This document shows positions 25,534 through 34,803 of a stretch of DNA of 64,000 nucleotides, piece by piece. The notes under the pieces are model-generated. The model had not been told where the DNA came from. It made no database searches and saw only the letters and a program-made list of their open reading frames with translations. The stretch is from Afifella marina DSM 2698 (GTDB taxonomy: Bacteria > Pseudomonadota > Alphaproteobacteria > Rhizobiales > Afifellaceae), in assembly GCF_900102695.1 (NCBI RefSeq), contig NZ_FMVW01000002.1, forward strand, positions 124,001-188,000, written 5' to 3'. Both the position numbers and the translations under genes were made by a program. The number at the start of each line of letters is the position of its first letter. Positions within the stretch are counted from its first letter, which is position 1.

Positions 25534-25947
25534 ATGTCTGAGGAATTGGCGGAGCTGAAGCGGCGGTATCCGGGGGCGGAGACGTTCAAGTTCGGCGACA
25601 GCGCCGAGTTGTGCGCAGCACTTGTCGCGCTGGTGCGCGCCGGCAAGAAGGTGGCGACCTGCGGCGCGCTGCGGGACTATCAAAACGGCGAGACGATGCC
25701 CGCCATCGGGCGGCGGGATATCGCCCTCAATTGGGACGACACGCCGGCGCTCGTCATCGAGACGGCCGAATTGGTGGAATGCCGCTTCGACGAGGTGACG
25801 GAGGCGATGGCGCTCGCCGAAGGCGAGGACGACAGCCTGGAGGGATGGCGCGCGGGCCATCGCGGCTATTTTGAGCGCAATGGCGGATTCTCGCCGGATA
25901 TGCCGATCCTCTGGGAGCGGTTCGTTCTCATTGAAGATTTGGGCTGA
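25534..25947 (+). CDS. ASCH-domain protein
   Basis: This is a 137-residue soluble protein from the ATG at 25534 with GGAGGG 8 bases upstream. The earlier in-frame start at 25468 lacks one. The ASCH fold is recognisable: KVATCGALRDYQNGE, MPAIGRRDIALNWDDTPALVIETAELVECRFDEV, then EGWRAGHRGYFERNG and ILWERFVLIED. The GxxxxK-like lysine and charged pocket of the family suggest RNA or modified-nucleoside binding. Some family members are N4-acetylcytidine amidohydrolases. A strong hairpin follows at 25972. Confidence 0.87.
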   Translation: MSEELAELKRRYPGAETFKFGDSAELCAALVALVRAGKKVATCGALRDYQNGETMPAIGRRDIALNWDDTPALVIETAELVECRFDEVTEAMALAEGEDDSLEGWRAGHRGYFERNGGFSPDMPILWERFVLIEDLG

Positions 25948-25971
25948 GAGAAGATTTGAGCTGAGAGGAAG

Positions 25972-25993
25972 CCCGGGCGCTCGCTCGCCCGGG
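25972..25993 (+). terminator. Hairpin after the ASCH gene
   Basis: A perfect 8-bp stem CCCGGGCG/CGCCCGGG with a 6-base loop lies 25 bases past the stop codon. There is no clear T-run, so it is either a weak intrinsic terminator or a 3' stabilising hairpin. Confidence 0.6.
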
Positions 25994-26065
25994 ATCTCAA
26001 GCTCCTGCATTCAAGGCAGACAGAACGGCGGTCTGGTGAGGGGCGGGCCCGGCTCCGGACCGGTT

Positions 26066-27145
26066 TCAGGCAATGGTGAGGACGATCTTGCCCTGGATGT
26101 GGCCCTCCGCGGCGCGCTCATGCGCCTGACGCGCTTCGGCGAGCGGGAAGGTGCTGTCGATTTGCGCGCGAAAGGTACCGTCGTCGAGGAGGCGGGCGAG
26201 TTCGGCAAGCTGCGCACCGCTTGAGCGCACCTGCGTCGCGGAGACCGTGACGCCGCGCTTTTCGGCCTCCTCAGTGCCGGAAAAGCCGAGCGGGAAGATC
26301 GGAAAGAGGGCGCCGCCGGGTTTCAGGGTGGCGAGGAAGCGGCCGGTTTTGGCGCCGCCGACGGCGTCGACGCCGAGATCGAGATTGCGGACGACCGCCT
26401 CGGGCGCGGTTTTGGTGTAGTCGATGAATTCATCGGCGCCGAGATCGCGCAGAAAAGCCTCGTTGCAGCCGGAGGCGGCGGCGATGACATGTGCGCCCTG
26501 CCACTTTGCGATCTGCACCGCGAAATGCCCGACGCCGCCCGCCGCGCCGTTGACGAGCACTCTCCTGCCGGCAAGCGGGACCGGGCGATGCTGCGCCGGC
26601 TGCAACGGGTTCGGCTCATCGTGGCCGAGATCGATCAGAAACTGCCAGGCGGTCAAAAGCGACATCGGGGCGGCGGCGGCATGGGCGTGATCGATGCCGG
26701 CGGGCTTTCGTGCAAGCTCGGACGCCGGCACGGCGACATATTCCGCGTAGGCCCGGCTTTGTCCCGCAAGACCTTCGGGAAAGCGCACCATCGCATAGAC
26801 GTCGTCGCCCAGGGTGAAACCTTCGGCATCGCGGCCGAGCGCTTCGACGGTGCCGGATATGTCGGTTCCCGGAATGGCCGGGAAGTCGACCTTCGGCTGC
26901 CATTCGGGCGGCAGCATGCTGTAGCCGTCGCGCAGATACCAGTCGGGCGGGTTGAGGCCGATCGCATGAACGCGCACGAGGACTTCGCCCGGGGCCGGGG
27001 AGGGTTTCGGCGCATCTTCGTAGCTGAGCACGTCCGGCCCGCCGAAGGCGTGGAAGCGAACGGCTTTCATTGTTTCGGGCATGGTCTCGGGCATGGTCTC
27101 GGCGGTCGACCCGCTGAACGTCTCTGGGAGCGTCTCTGGCGACAT
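26066..27145 (-). CDS. Zinc-free MDR-family NADPH:quinone oxidoreductase
   Basis: The product is about 359 residues from the ATG at 27145 (AGGG 8 bases upstream). It is a medium-chain reductase of the quinone-oxidoreductase type. MKAVRFHAFGGPDVLSYEDAP and PGTDISGTVEALG form the catalytic part, and VLVNGAAGGVGHFAVQIAKWQGAHVIAAAS is the NADPH Rossmann core. The zinc ligands of alcohol dehydrogenases are absent. The family normally starts at the internal MKAVRF; here about 25 extra residues with PETMPETMPET come from 12-bp tandem repeats. It is divergent from a TetR gene with a palindromic operator between them. Confidence 0.88.
   Translation of the reverse strand: MSPETLPETFSGSTAETMPETMPETMKAVRFHAFGGPDVLSYEDAPKPSPAPGEVLVRVHAIGLNPPDWYLRDGYSMLPPEWQPKVDFPAIPGTDISGTVEALGRDAEGFTLGDDVYAMVRFPEGLAGQSRAYAEYVAVPASELARKPAGIDHAHAAAAPMSLLTAWQFLIDLGHDEPNPLQPAQHRPVPLAGRRVLVNGAAGGVGHFAVQIAKWQGAHVIAAASGCNEAFLRDLGADEFIDYTKTAPEAVVRNLDLGVDAVGGAKTGRFLATLKPGGALFPIFPLGFSGTEEAEKRGVTVSATQVRSSGAQLAELARLLDDGTFRAQIDSTFPLAEARQAHERAAEGHIQGKIVLTIA
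27077..27100. repeat. 12-bp tandem repeat in the oxidoreductase 5' end
   Basis: Two perfect copies of GGGCATGGTCTC, with a degenerate third at about 27065-27076, encode the PETM repeats. Each unit brings an in-frame ATG, so the number of units changes the leader length. Confidence 0.8.
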
Positions 27146-27182
27146 GGCTTTCACCCTTGCGGCAAATCGGATAGGAATATCC

Positions 27183-27216
27183 GGAATGGTGCTCCATATA
27201 TTCGGAGCGGCGTTCC
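27183..27216. promoter_or_regulatory. Palindromic operator between oxidoreductase and TetR gene
   Basis: GGAATGGTGCTCC and GGAGCGGCGTTCC form an imperfect inverted repeat (10 of 13 pairs) with an 8-base AT-rich spacer. It lies in the 89-bp divergent gap, 18 bases before the tetR start, as expected for a TetR site. Confidence 0.7.
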
Positions 27217-27234
27217 GCTTGTCAAGGGGAGAGA

Positions 27235-27783
27235 ATGCGAGCCGACGCGAAGAAGAATTACGCGCAGCTTCTGGCTGTCGCACGCGACGTGGTCACCGAG
27301 GACGGTGCAGAGGCCTCGCTGCGCGACATTGCGCGCCGGGCCGGCGTGGGATTCGGGACGCTCTACCGCCACTTTCCGAGCCGCGAGGCGCTGCTCGACG
27401 CGCTGCTGCGCGAGAGCTTCGATGCGCTGACGGTGCGGGCCGCGGAGCTTGAAGCGACGCAATCATCGGGGGAGGCGCTGGTGACATGGCTGCACGAAGC
27501 CGTTGCCGTCGCCCACAATTTCCGGGGGGCGATCGAGGCGATGGTGGCGGCGATCGCCGACGAGGGCTCGGCGCTTCACGCCTCCTGCCAGGAGATGCAT
27601 GCGGCGGGCGGGCGGCTTCTCGCCCGGGCGCAGGCGGAGGGCACGGCGCGCACCGATCTCGACGGCACGGACTTTTTTGCGCTTTTGAGTGCGCTCGCCT
27701 GGCTGCGCGATCAGCCGGCGCTTCAGGCGCGCGCCGATCATCTTTTCGATGTGATCGCCGGCGCCATCCTGACGAAGGGGTGA
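27235..27783 (+). CDS. TetR-family repressor
   Basis: This is a 182-residue protein with AAGGGGAGAG just before the ATG. The N-terminus is typical: KKNYAQLLAVARDVVTEDGAEASLRDIARRAGVGFGTLYRHFPSREALL. The C-terminal ligand domain contains TWLHEAVAVAHNFRGAIEAMVAAI. It is divergent from the quinone-oxidoreductase-like gene and most likely represses it in response to an electrophile or quinone, by analogy with other TetR/MDR pairs. Confidence 0.92.
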   Translation: MRADAKKNYAQLLAVARDVVTEDGAEASLRDIARRAGVGFGTLYRHFPSREALLDALLRESFDALTVRAAELEATQSSGEALVTWLHEAVAVAHNFRGAIEAMVAAIADEGSALHASCQEMHAAGGRLLARAQAEGTARTDLDGTDFFALLSALAWLRDQPALQARADHLFDVIAGAILTKG

Positions 27784-27840
27784 GGCGCCGGCGGGGTTCT
27801 TTCGGAGCGGGCGCAGGCCCGCCCCCGGCTTGGCCCGGTT

Positions 27841-30381
27841 TCAGGTCGTCTCGATCTCGTCCAGGAAGGCCGCGACGCGTTTGCGGACGGCTTCCGCGCC
27901 GTCGAGTTTTAACACTTCGGCGGCAAGTTCTTCGCAGGCGGGTTTTGTGAGACGGCGGATGGTGAGCTTGAAGCTGCCGATATCGGTGGGCTTCATGCTG
28001 AACTCGTCGAGCCCGAGGCCGAGAAGGACCGGGGCGGCGAGGCGGTTGCCGGCCATCGCCCCGCACATGCCGATCCAGATGCCGGCCTCGTGGGCGGCTG
28101 CGATCGCGCGGGCGACCATGCGCAGGACGGCGGGCTGCAGCGGATCGGAGAGCTTTTGCACCTTCGGGTTCGCCCGGTCGGCCGCCATCATATATTGCGT
28201 GAGGTCGTTGGTGCCGATGCTGAAGAAATCGACTTCCGGGGCGAGGAGGTCGGCCATTTCGGCGGCGGCCGGCACCTCGATCATGATGCCGATTTCGAGC
28301 TTGTCGTCGAAGGGCTGGCCGGCCTTGCCGAGCCGGTCTTTGACCGCCTGAAGCCGATCCTTGGCGGCCCGCAGCTCCTGAAGCGTTGCGACCATCGGGA
28401 ACATGATGCGCACGGGACCCTCGACGCTTGCCCTGAGGATCGCCGCGAGCTGGGTGTCGAAGAGCGCCGTCTCGTCGAGACTGTAGCGCAGGCCACGCCA
28501 GCCGAGATTGGGGTTTTCCTCCGCCGGCCGGTCCATATAGGCGACCGGCTTGTCGCCGCCGATATCCATGGTGCGCACGGTGAGGGGTTTGCCCTTCAGA
28601 CCGGCGATGATGCGCTTGTAGATCTCCGTCTGCTCGTCCTCGTCCGGCGCCGCATCGCGGTCCATGAAGAGGAATTCGGTGCGCATCAGGCCGATTTCTT
28701 CCGCGCCGCTGTCGGCGACGGCGGCGAGCTCTTCGAGCGCGGCCATGTTGGCGGCGGCACGCACGAGGTGGCCGTCTTTGGTTTCGGCCGCGAGGTCTTT
28801 GGCCGCTTCCGCTTCGGCGCGAAGAGCTTCGAAGGCGGCGCGGTCGCGCTCCATCTTGGCGATATCATCCGGATCGGGCTCAAGATCGAGCCGGGCCTTG
28901 CCGCCGTCGAGCAGGACTTTCTGGCCGTCTTTCACGCCGTTCAGTCCCTCGCCGAGAGAGAAGACGACGGGGATCGAGAGATTGCTGGCCAAAATGCCGG
29001 CATGGGAGGTTTCGCCGCCGACGGCTGAACAGATGCCGAGAACCGACGTGTCGGCGAGGCGCAGGACGTCGGAAGGGTGCAATTCGTGAAACGCCAGAAT
29101 GGCCGGCTCGTCGGGGAGGGCGGAGGCCGCCTCGTCGCCGATGAGAAAGCGCAGGACGCGCTGGCCGACATCGACGATATCGGCGGCCCGACCTTGCAGG
29201 AGCTTGTCTTCGAGGCCGGAATAGGTGTCGGCGAGCTCCGACATCGTCTCCTGCCAGACGGAGGCCGCGGCGAGTTTTTCGGAGCGGATGCGCTCGCGCA
29301 CGCCGCCGGTGATTTCCGGGTCGTGGAGATATGTGATGTGGGCGGAGAAGATCTGGCGATCGTAGTCGCTCAAGCTGTCGCCCATCGCCTGCATGGCGGC
29401 CTCGATCTCCGCCTCTGCCTCGGCGAGCGCTTTGTCGAAACGCGCGATTTCGGCGTCGGGATCGTCGATCTTGGCCGCCTCGATCGTCGGCATTTCCTGG
29501 CGGACATGATGGAGAGGGCCGAGGGCGAAGCCCGGGGCGATGGTGATACCGGTCAAAGTGTCGGTCGCTTCCGGCGCCTCTGAGGTTCCGGCAGAGGGGG
29601 CGGCTTGGGCCTCGGACGGGGCCGGCGCGGAGGGCGCGGGCGCCTCGGCCGGCACCTCGTCGTCTTCGCCGAAATTGTCCTCGACGAGGCGGCGCATCGC
29701 GGCAAAGACCGCATCTGCTTCTTCCGGTGACGCGGTGAGGCGGACGTGGTCATTGCCGGTGACGGCCGACAGCATGATGCCGTTGATGCTCTTGGCGTTG
29801 ACCGGCTTCTTGCCCTTGGTGAGGTTTTCCAGGCGGATGTCGCCATCAAAGCCGTTCATCGTCTGAACCAGCAGCGAGGCCGGGCGGGCATGCAGGCCGT
29901 GATGGTTGCGGATGACGAATTCCTCGGCCCTGGTGTTGCTGTCGTCCCTGGCCGCAGGCGCGTCGGTTTCCGCCGTATCCGCCTCGGGGGCGGCGACGGC
30001 ACCGGCTTCCTGGGCCTCGCGCATGACGTCGGCGAGCTTGCCGCCGGAGGCGATCTGGACGGCGGCCGCGAGAACGCCTTCCACCAGCGGCGCGTCGCAG
30101 AATTTTACCTTTTCCTGCTCGTCGGGCTCCAGGAGGTCGATCGCCATGTCGGCGCTGAGCTTCGCCGAGCCCAGATCGGCGAAGATCAGGACGCCTTCAT
30201 CCGACATGACCTCGTGGATCGCCTCCAGGACACGGATGCCATCCGTGCCCAGAGGGTTTTCCGGATCATCGACGCCGCCGGCCGCAGCGATCGGGATCTC
30301 GACCTGGGTCATCCCATCGGCGAGTTCCTTCACGCCCTCGGCAAGCCTGGCGCTGTGCGAGACGACGACGATACCGATCAT
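27841..30381 (-). CDS. dhaM: DhaM: PTS phosphoryl donor for dihydroxyacetone kinase, with fused HPr and full enzyme I
   Basis: This is an 846-residue multiphosphoryl transfer protein. Residues 1-135 are the EIIA-mannose-like DhaM domain with active His9 in VVVSHSARLAEG. An HPr domain follows with His164 in HHGLHARPAS. An enzyme I then runs from about 285, with active His460 in GGETSHAGILA, the PEP-binding barrel (GLMRTEFLFM, GGDKPVAY) and the C-terminal signature IGTNDLTQYMMAADR. Some DhaM proteins carry only an N-terminal piece of enzyme I, but here it looks complete, so this one chain could pass phosphate from PEP to DhaL-ADP. The start overlaps the end of dhaL by 4 bp. Confidence 0.95.
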   Translation of the reverse strand: MIGIVVVSHSARLAEGVKELADGMTQVEIPIAAAGGVDDPENPLGTDGIRVLEAIHEVMSDEGVLIFADLGSAKLSADMAIDLLEPDEQEKVKFCDAPLVEGVLAAAVQIASGGKLADVMREAQEAGAVAAPEADTAETDAPAARDDSNTRAEEFVIRNHHGLHARPASLLVQTMNGFDGDIRLENLTKGKKPVNAKSINGIMLSAVTGNDHVRLTASPEEADAVFAAMRRLVEDNFGEDDEVPAEAPAPSAPAPSEAQAAPSAGTSEAPEATDTLTGITIAPGFALGPLHHVRQEMPTIEAAKIDDPDAEIARFDKALAEAEAEIEAAMQAMGDSLSDYDRQIFSAHITYLHDPEITGGVRERIRSEKLAAASVWQETMSELADTYSGLEDKLLQGRAADIVDVGQRVLRFLIGDEAASALPDEPAILAFHELHPSDVLRLADTSVLGICSAVGGETSHAGILASNLSIPVVFSLGEGLNGVKDGQKVLLDGGKARLDLEPDPDDIAKMERDRAAFEALRAEAEAAKDLAAETKDGHLVRAAANMAALEELAAVADSGAEEIGLMRTEFLFMDRDAAPDEDEQTEIYKRIIAGLKGKPLTVRTMDIGGDKPVAYMDRPAEENPNLGWRGLRYSLDETALFDTQLAAILRASVEGPVRIMFPMVATLQELRAAKDRLQAVKDRLGKAGQPFDDKLEIGIMIEVPAAAEMADLLAPEVDFFSIGTNDLTQYMMAADRANPKVQKLSDPLQPAVLRMVARAIAAAHEAGIWIGMCGAMAGNRLAAPVLLGLGLDEFSMKPTDIGSFKLTIRRLTKPACEELAAEVLKLDGAEAVRKRVAAFLDEIETT

Positions 30382-31037
30382 TGCGACGTCTCGGCAACCG
30401 CCTCGGCGAGCGCACGGATGATCAGGTAGCTCGAGGTTGCGCCCGGATCCTGATGGTCGATGCTGCGTTCGCCGAGATAGCTCGCGCGGCCGCGCTGCGC
30501 CTGCATCGGGATCGTCGCCTTCATGCCTTCTTCGGCGGCGTCGGCGGCGGCTTTCAGCGCTTCGACGGCGCTCTTGCCCTCCGCAACCGCAGCCTTCAGC
30601 GCTTCCGCGGCCGGGATCTGCGCGTCGAGCATGGTCTTCATGCCGGGTTCGGCGCGACCGCGCTTCTTCACCCCGGCGATGCCGTCTTCGAACATCGTCA
30701 CGAGATCGGCCGGCTCAAGTGCGGCCTTGCCCGCAAAGGGTTTTCCGGCATCGAGGAAGAAGGTGCCGTAGAGCGGCCCGGAGGCACCGCCGACCTTGGA
30801 AATCAGCGTCATGGCGACGGCCTTCAGGACGGCGCCCACATCTTCCTTGTCGGAGAGCGTCGCAACCACGGCCTTGAAGCCGCGGTCCATGTTGTTGCCG
30901 TGATCGGCATCGCCGATGGGGGAATCGAGCTCGGTGAGGTAGGCGCGCTTTTCGGCGAGCACCTCGGCGCTCTTCTGGAGCCAGAGGCGGATGGCGGCGG
31001 CCGAAACGGCCGCCTCGCTGTTCGTGGTGTCGCTCAT
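30378..31037 (-). CDS. dhaL: DhaL: ADP-binding subunit of PTS-dependent dihydroxyacetone kinase
   Basis: This is a 219-residue protein from the ATG at 31037, two bases after the dhaK stop codon. The ADP/Mg-binding aspartates appear as D38-x4-D43-x-D45 in LDSPIGDADHGNNM. VGGASGPLYGTFFLDAG and the C-terminal DPGATSSYLI are also typical. It carries tightly bound ADP that is phosphorylated by DhaM and used by DhaK. It overlaps dhaM by 4 bp, indicating coupled translation. Confidence 0.95.
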   Translation of the reverse strand: MSDTTNSEAAVSAAAIRLWLQKSAEVLAEKRAYLTELDSPIGDADHGNNMDRGFKAVVATLSDKEDVGAVLKAVAMTLISKVGGASGPLYGTFFLDAGKPFAGKAALEPADLVTMFEDGIAGVKKRGRAEPGMKTMLDAQIPAAEALKAAVAEGKSAVEALKAAADAAEEGMKATIPMQAQRGRASYLGERSIDHQDPGATSSYLIIRALAEAVAETSQ

Positions 31038-31039
31038 GG

Positions 31040-32107
31040 TCACACACCCCAACGCAGGGCCGGCGTGTTCACCGGCGCATCGTAAAGGCGCAGGATCTCC
31101 TCGTCGGCCTTCACCAGCGTGATGGAGACGCCCGCCATTTCCAAGGACGTAATGTAGTGGCCGATGAGCTTGCGCACGATCTTCACGCCGTGCTTTTCGG
31201 CGACTTCGGCGAGCTTGGCGTAGACCGTGTAGAGCTCCGAGATCGGCGTCGCGCCCATGCTGTTGACGATGGCGATCACTTCGTCGCCGGACTGGAAGGT
31301 GATGTCCTTCACTTCGACGTCGACCCAGTCGCCCTTCTCAGAATCCCATTCGGTCAATTCGCGCGTATAGGCGCCGTCTTCGAGAATGCGGGTCGCCAGA
31401 ATCTCGGTGATCTCGTCGGCGCTCTTGATCGGCATACGCTCGGTTCCGGGTTCGCCATGGATGCCGATGCCGATTTCCATCTCGTCTTCGGCGAGTTCGA
31501 AGCTCGGCGTGCCGTTCTGCGGCGTGGTGCAGGGGGTGAGCGCCATGCCCATGCTCTTGCCGTGGATGTTGACCTTCTTGCAGAGGGCTTCGAGGCGATC
31601 GAGATCGTAGCCTTCCTGCGAGGCCGCACCGCAGACCTTTTCCGCGATGACGGTGGTGCCGAGGCCGCGCCGGCCGGCGGTGTAGAGCGAATCCTTCAAG
31701 GCGACATCGTCGTCGATGACGACGTTGCGCACATCGATGCCTTCGTCGCGCAGGAGATCGGCGGCCATGCGGAAGTTCAACACGTCGCCGGTGTAGTTCT
31801 TGATGATCTGCAGGATGCCCTTGCCGCCGTTCACGGCCTTGCCGGCTTCATACATCTGATCGGGCGTCGGCGAGGTGAAGGTCTGGCCGGGGCAGGCGGC
31901 ATCGAGCATGCCCATGCCGACATAACCGCCGTGAAGGGGCTCGTGGCCGGCACCGCCGCCGGAGACGACGGCCACCCGGTTCTGAACGCCGCCGGCGACG
32001 GCGACGTAATTCGGGTCGAAATGGACCTCAATTTCAGGATGGGCGAGGCCGAACCCCTTGAGCTGTTCCAGCGTCACGTCTTCGGCGTTGTTGATCAACT
32101 TCTTCAC
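31040..32107 (-). CDS. dhaK: DhaK: dihydroxyacetone-binding kinase subunit
   Basis: This is a 355-residue protein matching DhaK over its full length. The covalent substrate-binding histidine is His217 in [21 protein letters not shown] near residue 50 and the phosphate-loop region [11 protein letters not shown] are intact. It is first in the dhaK-dhaL-dhaM operon, which converts dihydroxyacetone to dihydroxyacetone phosphate at the expense of PEP. No DhaR/DhaS/DhaQ-type regulator is adjacent, so control must come from elsewhere or from the long upstream region. Confidence 0.96.
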   Translation of the reverse strand: MKKLINNAEDVTLEQLKGFGLAHPEIEVHFDPNYVAVAGGVQNRVAVVSGGGAGHEPLHGGYVGMGMLDAACPGQTFTSPTPDQMYEAGKAVNGGKGILQIIKNYTGDVLNFRMAADLLRDEGIDVRNVVIDDDVALKDSLYTAGRRGLGTTVIAEKVCGAASQEGYDLDRLEALCKKVNIHGKSMGMALTPCTTPQNGTPSFELAEDEMEIGIGIHGEPGTERMPIKSADEITEILATRILEDGAYTRELTEWDSEKGDWVDVEVKDITFQSGDEVIAIVNSMGATPISELYTVYAKLAEVAEKHGVKIVRKLIGHYITSLEMAGVSITLVKADEEILRLYDAPVNTPALRWGV

Positions 32108-32802
32108 GGCTTGTCTTCCTTTTCAGGAGTGGGGAGCTTGGGTGGCGCGGAGATATCGCGCCTCTGCGCCGGGCCTCGGCCCATGACACAGCATCTGCCT
32201 CTCGGCACGGAACGGCCTTCATGACGCGCGGCGGGTGAACCGCGGTCGGTCGTCGGGTCCGAGATGAAGATAGGGGAGGAGAGGGCGTTTCGAAGACCCG
32301 CGCTGCGTCGCGCCTGTGACGGCGGCGCGCCTTCGCCCTCCGGCGGGGCTGCGTGCGGCCGGTCATTGGAACGCGAAGCTGCGGGTGAACGGGAAGTCGC
32401 GGGGGAACGGGAAGCTGCGGCCGTGCGACGGGGCGGACGAGCCGAAGCGGCGCGAGCCCTCTTGAAGATGAGAATGGCGCGTCTGGCGCCGGATTTTCCA
32501 AAAAATAACGTCGATATCGGAGGCTTTGCGCCCGCTGAGCTTACTTTTTCAAGTATAGATCCCGACACCATACGCCTATTCTCTACGATGACATCAATTT
32601 TCCCGTGGAGATTGAGATGTCATGCGTATGCACCTAGCGTAATAGACCTTCGTAACTGTCATATAGTCATGCAAAACCGGGGGCAAGGTGTAATTGATTG
32701 AAATCAAATGGACATCCCGGGGAGCTTCGGCCTGTGTGCGGGGCATGCGGGGCACTGGGCCGTTGCGGGGCAACCTTGCCGCGCCGCGGGCGTTCCGGAG
32801 CG
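32108..32802. other. 695-bp divergent intergenic region upstream of dhaK
   Basis: No credible gene is present. A GC-rich part (32150-32480) contains short direct repeats of GAACGGGAAG. The stretch 32500-32700 is markedly AT-richer and likely holds promoters. I could not assign a convincing -35/-10 pair. Confidence 0.5.
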
Positions 32803-33516
32803 ATGACGCGCTTTTCTTCTCTTTCCTTTCTCCCGCTCGTTCTCCTCGTCGGCCTTGCAGCCTGCTCTCCGGACGCAGATCAGCAGGAGGCGAACGGGGC
32901 TTCTTCGCAAACCTCGGAAAGCCTGGCAGGTGCTACGACCGGCGCGGCTGCGGAGCCTGAAAAGGCGGCAGCGGCGGCGAGCGGGGCGGCGGCGACGGAT
33001 GCACTTGGCGCGGCGTCCGCAACAGGAGCCGATTCATCCTCCGGGGCCGGGTCGACCCCAGCTTCCGCACCTGACACGTGGTCCGGAAAAGTGATCGGGC
33101 TTGAGGGGCTCGGCGATCTCAAGATCGGCGAAGCGGTGCCGGAAGGTGGCAGCTTTGCGGAGCGGGGGGCGCAGACGAGCGAGGCCTGCCGCACGGTGAG
33201 TTCGCCCGATTATCCCGGCGTTTATGCGATCGTCGCCGACGGCAAGGTGCAGCGCATCACGGTCGGTCAGCGCTCAGACGTCAAACTGGCCGAGGGTGTG
33301 GGCGTCGGCTCCACCGAAAAGGAGGTGCGGAGCTGGTTCGGCGGCTTCCGCGAGGAGCCGCACAAATATGAAGAGGCGCCGGCGAAATATCTGACCGCGC
33401 CGAACGCCGAAAGCGGCAGTTCGGCGCTGCGCTTCGAGATCGGCCGGGACGGGAAGGTGAAGCTGTTTCATATCGGCGTGATGCCGTATCTCACCTATGT
33501 CGAGGCCTGTGCGTGA
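32803..33516 (+). CDS. Lipoprotein of unknown function
   Basis: This is a 237-residue protein from the ATG at 32803 (CGGAG just upstream). A frame from 32698 lacks a signal and is less likely. The signal peptide ends in a lipobox (VLLVGLAAC), followed by an Ala/Ser/Gly-rich linker to about residue 85. A folded domain then contains IGLEGLGDLKIGEAVPEGG, EACRTV and a C-terminal cysteine that could form a disulfide. The second half resembles small periplasmic domains seen as DUFs in Rhizobiales lipoproteins. Function unknown. Confidence 0.78.
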   Translation: MTRFSSLSFLPLVLLVGLAACSPDADQQEANGASSQTSESLAGATTGAAAEPEKAAAAASGAAATDALGAASATGADSSSGAGSTPASAPDTWSGKVIGLEGLGDLKIGEAVPEGGSFAERGAQTSEACRTVSSPDYPGVYAIVADGKVQRITVGQRSDVKLAEGVGVGSTEKEVRSWFGGFREEPHKYEEAPAKYLTAPNAESGSSALRFEIGRDGKVKLFHIGVMPYLTYVEACA

Positions 33517-33558
33517 GGCCGCTCACGGAAGGTCCGAGATCCCATCCGGCGAGACGGC

Positions 33559-33577
33559 CCGCGGGGGGAGCCCGCGG
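33559..33577. terminator. Hairpin between convergent genes
   Basis: A 7-bp stem CCGCGGG/CCCGCGG with loop GGGAG lies between the lipoprotein gene and the cytochrome b gene, and may serve both. There is no strong T-run. Confidence 0.5.
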
Positions 33578-33587
33578 ACCGGGTTTC

Positions 33588-34250
33588 TCACAGGCCTTTC
33601 TTGCGGCCGGTGAACATCGGCGTGATCAGGTCTTCATGCTTGTAGAGCTTGTAGAACACGATCGAGGCGATGTGGACGCCCACCATGATCAGGAGCAGCG
33701 TCGAGAGGGGTTCGTGCCATGAGAGCGCCTGCCGCGCCGTCTCGATGGAGACGTATTTGGCGAGCGGTCCGGCATTGATGTAATCCTCCGGATCGGCCAG
33801 CAGGCCGGTGCCGATCTGCATCGCGAGCACGATCAGAACGCCGACGATGAAGAGGGCGCCGAGAGGATTGTGCCCCGGGCAGTTCGATGGCTCGCGCGAG
33901 GCGAAGTGGCTGGCATAATGCAGGATTTTGCGCGGTCCTTTGACGAAGTTCACGAAGCGCGCATTGGCGGACCCGACAAAACCCCAGACGATGCGGATGA
34001 CGACGAGAGCCGCCACCGTGTAGCCCGCGTAAAAATGCAGGGTCATCTCATCCGGGCCGAATTTGCCGAGACCCCAGGCTGCCGCGAAGGCTACGACCAG
34101 GGCCCAGTGAAAGATGCGCACCACCGGATCCCAGACGCGGATCTCCTCGCCGGCCTGCAAGGGCGCGTGGTCGGAGGTCTTGTCCTGATGTGGGATGCCG
34201 CCGGAGGGGCGGGGGACTGAGCCCCGGCCCGGTTCGCTCATTGTCGACAT
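33588..34250 (-). CDS. Cytochrome b561-type membrane protein
   Basis: This is a 220-residue protein with an N-terminal hydrophilic leader of about 38 residues and then four transmembrane helices. Histidines placed for two b-type hemes appear as RIFHWALV, LHFYAGYT, LSWHEPLSTLLLIMVGVHI. It matches the Ni/Fe-hydrogenase-like/diheme cytochrome b561 family. A cytochrome c-prime gene lies 94 bp upstream on the same strand, and the two are often neighbours. The likely role is electron transfer between quinol and the periplasmic cytochrome. Confidence 0.9.
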   Translation of the reverse strand: MSTMSEPGRGSVPRPSGGIPHQDKTSDHAPLQAGEEIRVWDPVVRIFHWALVVAFAAAWGLGKFGPDEMTLHFYAGYTVAALVVIRIVWGFVGSANARFVNFVKGPRKILHYASHFASREPSNCPGHNPLGALFIVGVLIVLAMQIGTGLLADPEDYINAGPLAKYVSIETARQALSWHEPLSTLLLIMVGVHIASIVFYKLYKHEDLITPMFTGRKKGL

Positions 34251-34344
34251 TTTTCAGATCCCTTGGGTTTCTCGTTCCTCGGGTTCGAGGATCGCCTGGT
34301 CCAGACCTTCTCTGAACCAGGCATCCCAGGCTCGAAATTCCGGC

Positions 34345-34803
34345 TCAGAAGTCCTTGGCGCGGAAATCGTCGTGGCAGGATTTGCAGGTGCCGCCGAGCT
34401 TGCCGACCGCCGGACGCAGCTGGTCGAGGCCTTCGCCGGCGACGGAGTTGAGGTTCTGGACGGCGGCGACATAGGCCTCGGCCTTTTCCTGCACGCCTTC
34501 CATGTTCTCCCAGATCGCCGGCAGAGCGCGGGTCTTGCCGGGCAGGTCGGCATTGGAGGTGCCGGGAGCGAGGAGGGCTGCCATCGAATAATGCGTCAGC
34601 GCCTCGAGGTTGGCAGCATGGGTTTTGGCGGCCTCGGCGTCATAGTCTTTTTCGCCCTTCGCCATGGCGGCGAGGTCGTGCATCTCGAGGCCGAGAAGGC
34701 GGAAATAGCCGATCCGGGCCTCGGCCACATCCTGCGGCGACTGGGCAAGCGCCAGGCTCGGAGCGGCAAGGACGGCGAGGGAAAGGAGAAGTCTACGCAT
34801 CAT
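34345..34803 (-). CDS. Cytochrome c-prime-like periplasmic c-type cytochrome
   Basis: This is a 152-residue protein from the ATG at 34803. The adjacent ATG at 34800 is equally possible, with AAGGA 4 or 7 bases upstream. The signal peptide MRRLLLSLAVLAAPSLALA is followed by a four-helix bundle with a single C-terminal heme site CKSCH near the end, the layout of cytochrome c-prime/c556. It probably exchanges electrons with the cytochrome b561-like protein encoded downstream. The axial Met near the start of helix 1 (LGLEMHDLAAM) favours a low-spin c556-like form. Confidence 0.88.
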   Translation of the reverse strand: MMRRLLLSLAVLAAPSLALAQSPQDVAEARIGYFRLLGLEMHDLAAMAKGEKDYDAEAAKTHAANLEALTHYSMAALLAPGTSNADLPGKTRALPAIWENMEGVQEKAEAYVAAVQNLNSVAGEGLDQLRPAVGKLGGTCKSCHDDFRAKDF

